64,000 nt of DNA from Serratia fonticola. Its GTDB lineage: Bacteria; Pseudomonadota; Gammaproteobacteria; Enterobacterales; Enterobacteriaceae. The position numbers and the translations under genes are program-made. The stretch lies in contig NZ_CP011254.1 in the NCBI RefSeq assembly GCF_001006005.1, forward strand, positions 930,001-994,000. The letters are read 5' to 3'. The first letter of the stretch is position 1. Each line of letters starts with the position of its first letter. Below the pieces are notes generated by a model. That model was not told the DNA's origin. It saw only the letters and a program-made list of their open reading frames with translations, and did not search any database. Positions 1 through 9,690 of this stretch are shown here, piece after piece.

Positions 1-399
1 CCGACAATGACCGAGCAAGGAGAACATCAATCTATCTATTTATCGTTAAAAAAACACAAGATGATGATCTACATACTTGCTCTTTTACTGTTACTGACCA
101 CGGTAACCGGCACGACAATGCTGAGACACAACCAAAAAGAGAGCGTGAACTTCGTGGTGACGCATGAAAAATGCAGTATCTATAACTTAAACGACGACAA
201 GCCAAATAATGATTTGGCGGCTAAAATCGTCAAGGAGATAGCAGCGGAAGGCATAGACTGTTCACGGGAGGAGCTGGATGTTTTTTATGCAGAGGCACAC
301 CCTAATAACGACCGCCTCAGAGTGCGGCTGCTCGCTGCCTGCAGTAAAATTGATGCCACCAGCTATAAAAATTGTTTAAATTACAAAACAATAGAGTAA
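1..399 (+). CDS. C-terminal part of a probable membrane-anchored regulator (5' end outside window)
   Basis: The frame is open to the window edge. An ATG exists at position 7, but no ribosome binding site can be judged, so I treat the gene as probably truncated. After a short lysine-containing stretch there is one hydrophobic segment (about residues 19-38 from that ATG), then about 90 polar residues with four cysteines, as expected for a periplasmic domain with disulfides. A transmembrane helix followed by a small periplasmic tail, directly upstream of a FidL-like gene, is the layout of CadC/ToxR-type winged-helix membrane regulators such as the MarT-FidL pair. The DNA-binding part would lie outside the window. 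It could instead be a complete 130-residue bitopic protein. The assignment is inferred from topology and context. Confidence 0.45.
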   Translation, partial: PTMTEQGEHQSIYLSLKKHKMMIYILALLLLLTTVTGTTMLRHNQKESVNFVVTHEKCSIYNLNDDKPNNDLAAKIVKEIAAEGIDCSREELDVFYAEAHPNNDRLRVRLLAACSKIDATSYKNCLNYKTIE

Positions 400-403
400 T
401 AAC

Positions 404-880
404 ATGAAAAAGATCGTCGTAGCCCTGCTGTTGATTATTATTTTATGTGCAACCCTTTTTTATATTTATCAGGTGCAGTCCCGTAAACCGTTTCATTGTA
501 ATGCTCAGTTGTTCGCGCAACTCAAACTCTATGAAACTGATAAAGTTGAAGTCAACACCCATGTTGACGTCATATTTAGGTCGACCCATGATGGGATCAT
601 GAAATTTTCCGGCTCAATCAAGAATAAGGGCAATAACTATATCCTGAGAAGGACGGTCTACTTTACCATCAACCCGTCGGAGCTGGAAAACGTGAACGAA
701 GTCGTCTTTACCCGTACAGAAAGCCACCCCGTGGATAATACGCCAGAAGACCTTTGGCAGAACAGAGTGTTACCGCAAACTCCGGGCATCGGGTTTTACT
801 CAAAGATCAAGGGGTTAGAAAAAAACGCCATTATTATCAAAGGGTTTACTAATCCCCTGATCGTCTGTATTCGCAGCTAA
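404..880 (+). CDS. FidL-like single-pass membrane protein
   Basis: The gene starts 4 bases after the preceding stop, so the two are probably cotranscribed. The 158-residue product begins with two lysines and a strongly hydrophobic helix (about residues 4-23), followed by a periplasmic domain rich in beta-type segments with cysteines near residue 32 and near the C-terminus that could pair. Size, the cysteine just after the helix and the company of a bitopic putative regulator resemble the FidL family (Salmonella FidL sits beside MarT). No biochemical role is known to me for this family. The gene is more AT-rich than abgR-abgABT next door, which suggests an accessory locus. It ends 19 bases from the end of convergent abgR. 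Confidence 0.5.
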   Translation: MKKIVVALLLIIILCATLFYIYQVQSRKPFHCNAQLFAQLKLYETDKVEVNTHVDVIFRSTHDGIMKFSGSIKNKGNNYILRRTVYFTINPSELENVNEVVFTRTESHPVDNTPEDLWQNRVLPQTPGIGFYSKIKGLEKNAIIIKGFTNPLIVCIRS

Positions 881-899
881 CGGCACCACGGATAGACTG

Positions 900-1796
900 C
901 TACCGGCAATGCTGCCTGAACAGGCGGGCCAGGTAGGCGCCCATCGGCGTGAGCGTCGTATCCTTGCGTTGGATCAGGTAGAAGGTAGCTTGTGGTAATG
1001 CTTCGTCCAATTCCAACGCGACCAGATGGCGGCCAAGGATAGGATCGGAAATCACATCAACCGACAGAATGCTGACAAAGTCACTCTGCGCCACCAGGCT
1101 GGTGCAGGCCATAAAGGTTTCGCAGGTGACGCTGATCGCCGGTGCCATCCCCATATCACCAAACAGTTCATGTAGCAGACGGTAGTAGCTGCCATTGGGG
1201 GTTGGCATAGTCCAATCGCAATGTTGCAGCTCCTTGAGCGTGCGGGCGTTCTCACAAGGGTGTCCTTTGCGTACCACCACCTTGTATTCTCTTTCCATCA
1301 GCCGCTCAAAGCTCAACTCATTGTCCATGCTGCTGGGGTAGTAGGTATTAATGGTAAAATCCAGCTCCCCCTGGCGTAACTCCGGGATCATCGAGACCAG
1401 TTGTCCCTCCACGATGCGCACCTTCACATTGGGATATTCGCGGTGAAACTGGGTAATCACTTTCGGCATTACAGTGCGGGCAACGCTGCCACCGACACCG
1501 ATATTGACCGAGCCGCCCGCTAGCCCCAACCGCTGCTGAATATCCTCCTGCGCCACCCGCAGTTCCTCGAGGATCAGGCTGGCATGCTGAAAAAAGTTAT
1601 CACCGCAGTCGGTTAAGACCACCCCTTTGCTGCGGCGGACAAACAGCTTGGCGCCGAGCACCTCCTCCAGTTCTTGAATTGACTTGGTCAACGCAGGCTG
1701 GGAAAGGTTACAGGTACGGCTGGCGGCGCGGATACTGCCCTGGCGGCTGACTTCCACAAAGGCGCGTAACTGGTGCAATTTTATCGAGGCTGGCAT
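900..1796 (-). CDS. abgR: AbgR, LysR-type regulator of the abg operon
   Basis: LysR-family protein with an N-terminal winged helix (about residues 5-63, ending in FVRRSKGVVLT) and a periplasmic-binding-like effector domain. It is divergent from abgABT, the position of AbgR in E. coli, and the sequence matches E. coli AbgR closely (for example GQLVSMIPELRQGELDFTIN). I place the start at the ATG ending at 1796, because the product MPASIKLHQLRAF then aligns with the E. coli N-terminus. An in-frame TTG 36 bases upstream has no better support. It probably activates abgABT and represses itself from the 260-bp divergent region, as LysR regulators usually do. Confidence 0.92.
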   Translation of the reverse strand: MPASIKLHQLRAFVEVSRQGSIRAASRTCNLSQPALTKSIQELEEVLGAKLFVRRSKGVVLTDCGDNFFQHASLILEELRVAQEDIQQRLGLAGGSVNIGVGGSVARTVMPKVITQFHREYPNVKVRIVEGQLVSMIPELRQGELDFTINTYYPSSMDNELSFERLMEREYKVVVRKGHPCENARTLKELQHCDWTMPTPNGSYYRLLHELFGDMGMAPAISVTCETFMACTSLVAQSDFVSILSVDVISDPILGRHLVALELDEALPQATFYLIQRKDTTLTPMGAYLARLFRQHCR

Positions 1797-2057
1797 AGGC
1801 GATTGGCGATAACCGTTGTTTATCAGTAGCAAGATATTGGCATCTTATTTAACCCGATACCATTGTGTACATTCGAAAAAAACATAATAAATAACCCAAT
1901 CATCATTTCGCTTATTTAAACGCAGTATCGCGCTCAATAAGCGCCATTCACGGCTTTTTAGTAACTAATTACGTAAATATTCAATTTTAATTTAATTGCC
2001 TGACCTTCACTGCTGCCTGAATTTTATTCAAGGCGTGATAACTAATGGAAAATTGCT
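1797..2057. promoter_or_regulatory. abgR-abgA divergent control region
   Basis: AT-rich spacer of about 260 bp between two divergent starts. It contains ATTACGTAAAT near 1969 and several T-N11-A-like stretches, as LysR binding regions do, but I cannot single out one operator or promoter with confidence. No open reading frame of note is present. Confidence 0.5.
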
Positions 2058-3374
2058 ATGAACACTCCGCTTTCAACGTTGGTGACCGAACTGTACCCGC
2101 AACTGCAAGCCTGGCGCCGTGACTTCCACCACTATGCCGAATCCGGCTGGCTTGAATTTCGTACCGCTTCGCTGGTAGCGGAAGAGTTGGATCGATTAGG
2201 TTATCAGTTGCAGCTCGGCCGCGAGGTAATCAACGCCGAAGCCCGCATGGGGCTACCCTCTGCACAAATCCTGGCGGCGCAAGAACAACGCGCCATCGAA
2301 CAAGGTGCCCTGGCGAAATGGCTGCCCTTCTTTTCCGGCGGTTTTACCGGCATTGTCGCCACGCTGGATACCGGCCGCCCTGGCCCCACCATCGCCTTTC
2401 GCGTCGATATGGACGCGCTCGATCTCAATGAACTGCTACATCCCGACCATCTGCCATTCCGTGAAGGCTTCGCCTCCTGCAATAGCGGCATGATGCACGC
2501 CTGCGGGCACGATGGGCATACCACAATCGGCCTAGGGTTGGCGCGCGTGTTCAAGAGCCTGGAGCCACAGCTGCATGGCCGCATCAAGCTGATCTTCCAA
2601 CCGGCCGAGGAAGGCACCCGTGGAGCCAAATCGATGGTGGAAGCCGGCGTGGTCGATGACGTCGATTTCTTTACCGCCGTGCATATCGGCACCGGCGTAC
2701 CGGCCGGGGAACTGGTGTGCGGCAGCGACAGCTTTATGGCTACCACCAAGCTGGACGTCACTTTCCGTGGCGTGGCTTCCCATGCCGGTGCCAAACCGGA
2801 GGATGGCCGCAATGCCCTGCTGGCGGCAGCTCAGGCCAGCGTTGGGCTATATGCTATCCCCCGCCACAGTGAAGGCAGCTCCCGTATCAACGTTGGCGTG
2901 TTGCAGGCAGGCACCGGCCGTAACGTCATCGCAGACAGCGCCTTTATGAAGGTAGAGACACGCGGCGCCACCAATGAGATCAACGAGTTTGTCTATCAAC
3001 AAGCGCTCAACGTCATCCAAGGAGCCGCCACCATGCAGGGGGTGGAATACGACATCACCCTGATGGGCGCGGCGCAAAGCAGCCAGCCGACGCAACCTTG
3101 GGTGGATTACATCCATCGCCAGGCACTCAGCATCAGCGAGCTTGGTTCAGTGGTGGATCGCCGCGAGCAGGCGGCAGGCTCTGAGGATGCCACCTACATG
3201 ATGGAACGGGTGAAATCTCACGGCGGCCAAGCTTCTTATGTGATCTTCGGCTGCGAACTCGGCGCCGGGCATCACAACGAGAAATTTGATTTTGACGAGC
3301 AGGTACTGACGGTGGCGGTAAAAACGCTGGCTACCCTGGCGCTGAACCTACCGACTTTTGGGAGCAAAGCATGA
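2058..3374 (+). CDS. abgA: p-Aminobenzoyl-glutamate hydrolase subunit A
   Basis: AbgA pairs with AbgB to hydrolyse p-aminobenzoyl-glutamate, a folate breakdown product, to p-aminobenzoate and glutamate in the cytoplasm. It is an M20-family metallopeptidase. The metal-site motif [11 protein letters not shown] is at about residues 145-155 and the catalytic glutamate pair in QPAEEGT at about 184-185, followed by the usual dimerisation (lid) domain. The length of 438 residues is close to the E. coli protein (436). It is first in abgABT and its stop overlaps the abgB start (ATGA), so translation is coupled. A p-aminobenzoyl-glutamate catabolic role is well supported for the family. Confidence 0.95.
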   Translation: MNTPLSTLVTELYPQLQAWRRDFHHYAESGWLEFRTASLVAEELDRLGYQLQLGREVINAEARMGLPSAQILAAQEQRAIEQGALAKWLPFFSGGFTGIVATLDTGRPGPTIAFRVDMDALDLNELLHPDHLPFREGFASCNSGMMHACGHDGHTTIGLGLARVFKSLEPQLHGRIKLIFQPAEEGTRGAKSMVEAGVVDDVDFFTAVHIGTGVPAGELVCGSDSFMATTKLDVTFRGVASHAGAKPEDGRNALLAAAQASVGLYAIPRHSEGSSRINVGVLQAGTGRNVIADSAFMKVETRGATNEINEFVYQQALNVIQGAATMQGVEYDITLMGAAQSSQPTQPWVDYIHRQALSISELGSVVDRREQAAGSEDATYMMERVKSHGGQASYVIFGCELGAGHHNEKFDFDEQVLTVAVKTLATLALNLPTFGSKA

Positions 3375-4822
3375 AACAGCCGGAACTGGTCTCTTTTATC
3401 CACCATTACATCGATAGTCATCAGGCCCATTTCAGTGCCTTAAGCGATGAGATCTGGGATCACCCGGAAACCCGCTTTACCGAAATCCACTCAGCCGAGC
3501 TACTGGCAAACGCCTTGGAACAAGAGGGTTTTACGGTTGAACGCGGCGTTGGCGGCATTGAAACGGCGTTTATCGCCAGCTTCGGTAGCGGCCATCCGGT
3601 GATCGCCTTATTGGGTGAATACGATGCATTGGCCGGTCTGAGCCAGCATGCGGGCTGTGCCACCCCGTCTCCGCTGGTGGAAAACGGCAATGGTCACGGC
3701 TGTGGGCATAACCTGCTCGGCACCGCCGCACTGGCCGGGGCCTTTGCGGTTAAAGCCTGGATGGAACAGCAACAGTTAACCGGCACGATACGCTTTTACG
3801 GCTGCCCAGGGGAAGAAGGCGGCTCTGGTAAAACCTTTATGGTGCGTGAAGGGCTGTTCGCCGATGTGGATGCCGCCCTCACCTGGCACCCGGAAGGCTT
3901 CAGCGGCATGTTCAATACCAGCAGCCTGGCCAATATTCAGGCCGCGTTCCGCTTCAAGGGCGTCGCCGCCCACGCGGCCAACTCGCCGCATCTCGGCCGC
4001 AGCGCGCTGGATGCCGTGACGCTGATGAACACCGGAGCCAACTTTCTGCGTGAACATATCGTGCAGGAAGCCCGGCTGCATTATGCGGTCACCAATACCG
4101 GCGGCAGTTCCCCCAACGTGGTGCAGGCCGATGCCGAAGTGTTGTACCTGGTGCGCGCTCCGCAGCTCGATCAGGTGCAGGATATTTACCAGCGCCTGGT
4201 CAACGTGGCCAAAGGCGCAGCGCTGATGACTGATACTCAGATGACGGTGCACTTTGAAAAAGCCTGCTCCAACTACGTCCCCAATCGCCGCCTGGAACAG
4301 GCGATGTATCAGTACGTGTGCGATTTCGGCTTGCCGGATTACAGCGACGAAGAGCGGCGTTTTGCCACGGAGATCCGCCAAACGCTCAGTAAAGACGACC
4401 TGCGTAATGCCAAGCTGAACATTTCACGTACTGGTGGAGTGGCTGGGCAGGAATGGGTACGGCAGTTGGGCGATAAGGTGTTGATGGACGAAGTCGCTCC
4501 CTACGTGGAGTCACAAGAAATCCTGTACGGCTCTACCGACGTCGGCGACGTCAGTTGGGTCACGCCAACGGCCCAGTGCTTCAGCCCCTGCTTTGCTCTG
4601 GGGACGCCGTTGCATACCTGGCAGTTGGTCGCCCAGGGCCGCACCTCAATAGCCCATAAGGGCATGTGCCTGGCCGGTAAAGTGATGGCCGCTAGCGCCG
4701 TCGCCTTACTGAGCGATAACGCCTTGCTGAACGCCTGCCGCGAGGAATTCCGCCAGCAACGCGCCGAACAGCCATATCAATGCCCCATCCCTGCGGGGGT
4801 GAAACCTTCCCCATTGAAGTAA
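3371..4822 (+). CDS. abgB: p-Aminobenzoyl-glutamate hydrolase subunit B
   Basis: Second subunit of the p-aminobenzoyl-glutamate hydrolase, also an M20-family protein. Visible motifs are GHGCGHN at about residues 108-114 and PGEEGGSG at about 146-153; histidines and acidic residues expected for the di-metal site are present. At 483 residues it is as long as E. coli AbgB (481). The start overlaps the abgA stop by four bases. It is followed by 91 bases before abgT, including a perfect 7-bp hairpin. Confidence 0.95.
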   Translation: MKQPELVSFIHHYIDSHQAHFSALSDEIWDHPETRFTEIHSAELLANALEQEGFTVERGVGGIETAFIASFGSGHPVIALLGEYDALAGLSQHAGCATPSPLVENGNGHGCGHNLLGTAALAGAFAVKAWMEQQQLTGTIRFYGCPGEEGGSGKTFMVREGLFADVDAALTWHPEGFSGMFNTSSLANIQAAFRFKGVAAHAANSPHLGRSALDAVTLMNTGANFLREHIVQEARLHYAVTNTGGSSPNVVQADAEVLYLVRAPQLDQVQDIYQRLVNVAKGAALMTDTQMTVHFEKACSNYVPNRRLEQAMYQYVCDFGLPDYSDEERRFATEIRQTLSKDDLRNAKLNISRTGGVAGQEWVRQLGDKVLMDEVAPYVESQEILYGSTDVGDVSWVTPTAQCFSPCFALGTPLHTWQLVAQGRTSIAHKGMCLAGKVMAASAVALLSDNALLNACREEFRQQRAEQPYQCPIPAGVKPSPLK

Positions 4823-4834
4823 ATCCCGACCGTT

Positions 4835-4855
4835 CTGGCTCCCGTTCCGAGCCAG
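4835..4855. other. Hairpin in the abgB-abgT spacer
   Basis: CTGGCTC and GAGCCAG form a perfect 7-bp stem with a 7-base loop. No T-run follows, so it is unlikely to terminate. It may set the relative amounts of hydrolase and transporter mRNA through processing or stability; this is inference. Confidence 0.5.
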
Positions 4856-4913
4856 GACTCCATAGCGACCCATAAAACTATAAAAATCTGATGACGGACA
4901 AGAGGGTAATATC

Positions 4914-6440
4914 ATGAGTGAGATAGCATCATCCGCCAATAAAAGCCCCGGGCGTATTTTTTACTGGGTAGAACGTATCGGTAATAAAATCCCCAATCCC
5001 TTCCTGTTATTCGTTTATTTGATCGTGGTGTTAATGCTCGCCACCGCGCTCATTTCCTGGTTGGGCCTGGTGGTGAAAAACCCGGCCACCGGGGAAATGA
5101 TCCAGGTAAAAAATCTGCTGAGCGTGGAGGGAATACAATGGATCCTCCCCAATATCATTCACAACTTCAGCGGATTTGCACCATTGGGGGCGATCCTGGC
5201 GCTGGTGATCGGTGCCGGTCTGGCGGAAAAGGTCGGCCTGTTACAGGCGCTGATGTACAAAATGGCCTCACACGTCAGCGCCGGCTACGCCAGCTATATG
5301 GTGCTGTTTATCGCTTTCTTCAGCCATATCTCTTCCGATGCCGCGCTGGTAGTGATGCCGCCGCTGGGGGCGTTGATCTTCCTGGCCGTCGGGCGTAACC
5401 CCATTGCCGGGCTACTGGCGGCGATCGCCGGTGTCGGCTCGGGTTTTACCGCCAACCTGCTGATTGTCACCACCGATGTGCTGCTTTCCGGCATCAGTAC
5501 CGAAGCGGCGAAAGCGGTTGACGGCGCAATCCACGTCAGCGTGATCGATAACTGGTACTTTATGGCCACCTCGGTGATCGTACTAACCATCACTGGCGCG
5601 TTGTTAACAGATAAATTTATCGAGCCCCGGCTACCAAAATGGCAAGGCACCGCCGAAGACAAGCTCGAGAAACTAACTCCATTACAAAACCGTGGCCTGA
5701 TAATGAGCGGGATCTCCGCACTGGTGTTTATCGCCGTGATGGCCGCACTGGTAGTGCCAGAGGGTGCCCCACTGCGCGATCCGCAAACCGGTTCGGTGAT
5801 CCCCTCGCCCTTTATTAAAGGCATAGTGCCGATCATCATCCTGTTCTTCTTCACCGTCGCCATCACTTACGGCGTCGTCACCAAGAGCATCCGCCGCCCG
5901 GACGATATTCCCAACCAGCTGGTCGAGCCGATGAAGAACATGGCGGGCTTTATCGTCATGGTGTTCCCGCTGTCGCAGTTTGTGGCGTTCTTCAACTGGA
6001 GCAACATGGGCAAGTTCATGGCCATCGGCCTGACGGATCTGCTGGAGGCGGCCGGAATGAGCGGTGCACCGGCGTTCCTCGGCCTGATGTTCCTGTCCGC
6101 CTTCCTGTGCATGTTTATTGCCAGCGGTTCCGCCATCTGGTCGATCCTGGCCCCGATCTTCGTGCCGATGTTTATGCTGTTGGGCTTTCACCCGGCCTTC
6201 GCCCAGATGATTTTCCGCATCGCAGACTCATCCGTGCTGCCGCTGGCACCGATGTCGCCATTCCTGCCGCTATTCCTTGGCTTTCTGCAACGCTACCTGA
6301 AAGACGCCAAACTCGGCACCTACTACGTGCTGATCATGCCCTATCCGCTGGTGTTCTTCGCCGTCTGGACTCTGCTGCTGGTGGTGTGGTACATGCTGGG
6401 GCTGCCTATCGGACCTGGGGTCTACCCGAAAATGGGATGA
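4914..6440 (+). CDS. abgT: p-Aminobenzoyl-glutamate transporter AbgT
   Basis: Inner-membrane importer of p-aminobenzoyl-glutamate, feeding AbgAB. It belongs to the AbgT family, some members of which export sulfonamides. The 508-residue protein has many hydrophobic segments starting near residue 25, the conserved segment SHISSDAALVVMPPLGA, and a C-terminal half with the repeated hairpin region around FIASGSAIWSILAPIFVPM. Length equals that of the E. coli protein. A purine-rich AGAGGG lies 9-14 bases before the ATG. It is third in the operon after abgAB. Confidence 0.94.
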   Translation: MSEIASSANKSPGRIFYWVERIGNKIPNPFLLFVYLIVVLMLATALISWLGLVVKNPATGEMIQVKNLLSVEGIQWILPNIIHNFSGFAPLGAILALVIGAGLAEKVGLLQALMYKMASHVSAGYASYMVLFIAFFSHISSDAALVVMPPLGALIFLAVGRNPIAGLLAAIAGVGSGFTANLLIVTTDVLLSGISTEAAKAVDGAIHVSVIDNWYFMATSVIVLTITGALLTDKFIEPRLPKWQGTAEDKLEKLTPLQNRGLIMSGISALVFIAVMAALVVPEGAPLRDPQTGSVIPSPFIKGIVPIIILFFFTVAITYGVVTKSIRRPDDIPNQLVEPMKNMAGFIVMVFPLSQFVAFFNWSNMGKFMAIGLTDLLEAAGMSGAPAFLGLMFLSAFLCMFIASGSAIWSILAPIFVPMFMLLGFHPAFAQMIFRIADSSVLPLAPMSPFLPLFLGFLQRYLKDAKLGTYYVLIMPYPLVFFAVWTLLLVVWYMLGLPIGPGVYPKMG

Positions 6441-6498
6441 AGGGGGGCAATATTTTGTACTTGATAACGCGACTTTTGGCGTAAGGTAAACTGATTAT

Positions 6499-6527
6499 CC
6501 CCACCGGGTGCTTGTCCGCCAGTGGGG
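6499..6527. other. Inverted repeat after abgT
   Basis: CCCCAC and GTGGGG are separated by 17 bases in the 117-base gap between abgT and the next gene. It could be a weak terminator or an mRNA end structure; no T-run follows. Confidence 0.35.
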
Positions 6528-6557
6528 ACATTTCTCCCAATGAGCTAAGGGCACGTC

Positions 6558-7376
6558 ATGAGTCGTGAAATCAACAAAGATACGCAGCTGTGTATGTCGC
6601 TGGCCGGTCGGCCAGGCAATTTCGGCACCCGTTTCCACAACTATCTGTATCAGGAACTGGATCTGAACTTCATCTATAAGGCGTTCACCACCAAAGACAT
6701 TCAGGCAGCGGTCGGCGGCGTGCGCGCTTTGGGTATTCGCGGCTGTGCGGTTTCCATGCCGTTCAAGGAGAGCTGTATTCCGTTCCTTGATGAGCTGGAT
6801 GCGTCGGCCACGGCTATTGAGTCAGTCAATACCATCGTCAACGACGACGGCTTCCTGCGGGCCTATAACACCGACTATATCGCCATCGCCAAACTGCTGG
6901 CGAAATACCAGATCCCCCCGGCCACCTCGTTTGCTCTGCGTGGCAGCGGCGGTATGGCTAAGGCGGTCACCGCAGCCCTGCGCGATGCCGGGTTCAAGAA
7001 CGGCCATATCATTGCTCGCAACCCACAGGCGGGCCAGGCACTGGCGGCGCAATATGGTTATCAGTGGCAGTCAGAAGTAGGCGATTTGCAGGTTGAGATG
7101 GTGATTAACGTCACGCCGATCGGCATGGCGGGCGGTAGCGAAGCCGAGCAGTTGGCCTTTGAACCGGCCACTATTAAGGCGGCGAAAATCGCCTTCGACG
7201 TGGTGGCCTTACCGGCAGAAACCCCGCTGATCCGCTATGCCCGTGAACAAGGTTTGCAGGTGGTGACCGGTGCCGAAGTGATCGCTTTACAGGCTTTGGA
7301 GCAGTTTGTGTTGTACACCGGTGTGCGCCCTTCCGATGAGCAAATCACCCGCGCTGCGGCACATGCTCGCGGCTAA
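6558..7376 (+). CDS. Shikimate dehydrogenase-like protein (SDH-L type)
   Basis: Member of the AroE fold: an N-terminal substrate domain with SMPFKE (in place of the usual NVTxPHK) and NTDY, and a nucleotide-binding domain with GSGGMAKAV at about residues 130-138. The truncated or altered motifs and 272-residue length match the shikimate-dehydrogenase-like (SDH-L, Haemophilus HI0607-type) branch, which is distinct from housekeeping AroE and YdiB; the natural substrate of this branch is uncertain. It lies 117 bases after abgT on the same strand with its own TAAGGG ribosome site. Since shikimate feeds chorismate and p-aminobenzoate, the location beside p-aminobenzoyl-glutamate genes may be meaningful, but this is inference. 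Confidence 0.82.
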   Translation: MSREINKDTQLCMSLAGRPGNFGTRFHNYLYQELDLNFIYKAFTTKDIQAAVGGVRALGIRGCAVSMPFKESCIPFLDELDASATAIESVNTIVNDDGFLRAYNTDYIAIAKLLAKYQIPPATSFALRGSGGMAKAVTAALRDAGFKNGHIIARNPQAGQALAAQYGYQWQSEVGDLQVEMVINVTPIGMAGGSEAEQLAFEPATIKAAKIAFDVVALPAETPLIRYAREQGLQVVTGAEVIALQALEQFVLYTGVRPSDEQITRAAAHARG

Positions 7377-7380
7377 TGAT

Positions 7381-7400
7381 ATCCCCTCGCCAGAGGGGAT
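7381..7400. terminator. Terminator-like hairpin between convergent genes
   Basis: ATCCCCTC and GAGGGGAT form a perfect 8-bp stem with a 4-base loop, 4 bases after the SDH-L gene and 18 bases beyond the end of the convergent receptor gene. No strong T-run is present on either strand, so termination efficiency is uncertain. Confidence 0.55.
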
Positions 7401-7418
7401 ACGTAATACCAGCCGCGA

Positions 7419-9608
7419 TTAGAACGACAGGGTCAGGCCCGCGTAATAGGCCCGGCCCGGTTCGTTGTAGGTCGAAGCCCCTTCGTTTTCACGGTAGATC
7501 TGTTTGTCGAACAGGTTGGTGACGCCGGTTTTCAGGCTCAGATCCTTCATCAGATCGTAATTGACGCCAATGCCCACCACCGAATAAGCCCCGACTTCCT
7601 GAGTGGCAAGCGTGCCGGCTTCGTTACGGATCTCCGCATATTCGCGCGGCTTTTGCCGACCATACATCGTCCAATTCAGGTTGGTGGAGAGCTTATCGGT
7701 GACCTGATAATCCAGCAGGGTATTCACCGTGTACTTGGGGATCACCGACAGAGGATTACCGGTATCCTTGTTTTCAGAGGTGATCATATAGGTCGCGTTA
7801 GTGCGCCAGGTGAGCATATCCTCAACCAACGGCACCACCAGGTTGCCCTCCAACCCTTCGACCAGCGCTTTACCGCCGTTTTCCCAACGCAAGATGTTGT
7901 AACCGTTAGAGGCATAGCCAACAATCTCGGTGCCCGCCACGATCTTGTTTTTATAGTCGTTGCGGAAATAGGTAATACCCGCATCGTAACCCGCCCAGGT
8001 AAATTCCAGGCCGATCTCTTTGTTAACGCTGGTTTCCGGATCCAGATCGTTATTCCCCAGCAGATAGCAGCTACCTGAAACTATGTCCTTCGGGCACCCG
8101 TTACCACGGGTGGATAACAGATAACCTTCGCTGGACTGGTACAGGTTTGGCGCTTTAAAGGCTCGGGCAATACCCGCCTTCAGTTTGAAATACTCGCCAA
8201 GCTCCTGCGAAAGGTTCAGGCTTGGGCTCCAGTTAGCGCCATATTTATTGTGATAGTCGAAGCGCAGCCCAGGGATCACAAAGGTTCCCGGCAGCGGCTC
8301 GATGTTATCCTCAAAATACAGTGAACTGATGTCGGCGCTATTTTTAGCGCTGCGCTCGGAGGGATCGCCAGAGACGCCGCCGATGATGATGCCACTGGAG
8401 TCGGTCATCTGCATGGATGCCGGATCGTTAAGCTTTTCACGGTTCCACTCGGCACCCAGCGTGACGTTCTGCTCAAACAGCAGATCCAGCGGGATATTCA
8501 GCTCACCGCCGGTGCGATAATTCTCCAACCGGCTGGTGTTGTAAGTATCGTCGTTGATCATCCCCTCAATGCGGCCAGTTGTGCCCTCCGCCAGACGGGT
8601 ATTGTTGGTTTTCTCATAGTTAAAATTCAGCCGGGATTGGCCCCAATCCCAGATGCCATTATGGGTAATGCCGTAACTCTGGCGATACAGGCGGTTAGTT
8701 TCCTGGCCGTACAGCGAAGCCACCAGACCGCCAGGGCTGAGATTGCCATTGCTGTACTGCGTATCGCCCGCGTAGATATTGCCTTGGCGGCTGTAGGCAT
8801 AGTCAAAGTCGAGGATCTGCTGCGGGTCTATTTTCCAGGAGAGTGACGCATTGATATCTTTGTTTCTGACGCCTTCACGCCCTGCGGCATAGGAACCATT
8901 CTGCTGGGTGTTGATGTCATAGGCATCGGCATCGGTTTTATTGAGGTTACCGAACAGGCGCATGGTCAGCACATCACTGACCAGCGGGCCGCTTAAACTG
9001 AAGTTGGCGCGGTTGGTCGCCCCTTCCTTGCTGTTTTCGGGCTGGTTGGTAAACAGCGAAAGCGTGCCATGCCAATCTTTGGTTGGGCGTTTGGTAATGA
9101 TATTAACTACCCCGCCTGCTGCCCCCGAGCCATAGCGGGCTGCAGCCGGGCCACGTAACACCTCAATACGTTCAACCATTTCTGCGGGCACCCAGTTGGT
9201 ATCGCCACGGGTATCCCTTTCGCCACGCCAGCTATAACGCACTGAATCACGTGAGGTTGCCGGGACACCGTCGATCAGGATCAAGGTGTTTTCCGGCCCC
9301 ATTCCTCGTATATCAATCTGCCGATTATTACCTCGGCTACCGCTGGCGCTGTTGCCGGTGAGGTTTACGCCGGGCATTCTGCGGATGATGTCGGAGAGGT
9401 CGTTAACCGGTGGCGTTTTGCGTATATCCTCGGCGGTGATAATCGAAACCCCGGGCTGTTGTTTCAGTTCCTCCGCCGCGGTGGCACGCACCACCATGGT
9501 CTCGCTGTCCTCTGTTGGCACCTCCTCTGCCGCCATCCCACCGCTACTGAAAAGCCCCGCCAGCAGGATCACACCAGGTCGCAGTCTGTTTTTTTTCGGT
9601 ATAAACAT
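7419..9608 (-). CDS. TonB-dependent catecholate siderophore receptor, FepA family
   Basis: Outer-membrane ferric-siderophore receptor. It has a signal peptide (about residues 1-26, cleavage near GMAA), then a TonB-box-like SETMVVRA, a plug domain with MPGVNLTGNSASGSRGN and IDIRGMGPENTLILIDG, and a beta-barrel ending in the aromatic residue F (ALTLSF type end). The plug is very similar to E. coli FepA, so ferric enterobactin or related catecholates are the likely ligands. At 729 residues it is slightly shorter than FepA. No enterobactin synthesis or esterase genes are nearby, suggesting use of xenosiderophores. A Fur-box-like site lies about 65 bases upstream, and exbBD are its next neighbours. 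FepA, IroN and PirA types cannot be separated with certainty here. Confidence 0.88.
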   Translation of the reverse strand: MFIPKKNRLRPGVILLAGLFSSGGMAAEEVPTEDSETMVVRATAAEELKQQPGVSIITAEDIRKTPPVNDLSDIIRRMPGVNLTGNSASGSRGNNRQIDIRGMGPENTLILIDGVPATSRDSVRYSWRGERDTRGDTNWVPAEMVERIEVLRGPAAARYGSGAAGGVVNIITKRPTKDWHGTLSLFTNQPENSKEGATNRANFSLSGPLVSDVLTMRLFGNLNKTDADAYDINTQQNGSYAAGREGVRNKDINASLSWKIDPQQILDFDYAYSRQGNIYAGDTQYSNGNLSPGGLVASLYGQETNRLYRQSYGITHNGIWDWGQSRLNFNYEKTNNTRLAEGTTGRIEGMINDDTYNTSRLENYRTGGELNIPLDLLFEQNVTLGAEWNREKLNDPASMQMTDSSGIIIGGVSGDPSERSAKNSADISSLYFEDNIEPLPGTFVIPGLRFDYHNKYGANWSPSLNLSQELGEYFKLKAGIARAFKAPNLYQSSEGYLLSTRGNGCPKDIVSGSCYLLGNNDLDPETSVNKEIGLEFTWAGYDAGITYFRNDYKNKIVAGTEIVGYASNGYNILRWENGGKALVEGLEGNLVVPLVEDMLTWRTNATYMITSENKDTGNPLSVIPKYTVNTLLDYQVTDKLSTNLNWTMYGRQKPREYAEIRNEAGTLATQEVGAYSVVGIGVNYDLMKDLSLKTGVTNLFDKQIYRENEGASTYNEPGRAYYAGLTLSF

Positions 9609-9671
9609 CGAAATAATCCCTTTTATTTAAAGTAGATAATAATATTTGTAACTATTTTTGTAATTGAGAAT

Positions 9672-9690
9672 TGTAATGATAACCATTTCT
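9672..9690 (-). promoter_or_regulatory. Fur box upstream of the siderophore receptor
   Basis: The core AATGATAACCATT matches 12 of 13 positions of the centre of the Fur consensus. It is 64 bases upstream of the receptor start. A second AT-rich GATAATAATA at about 9636 may extend it. Iron repression is expected. Confidence 0.75.
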
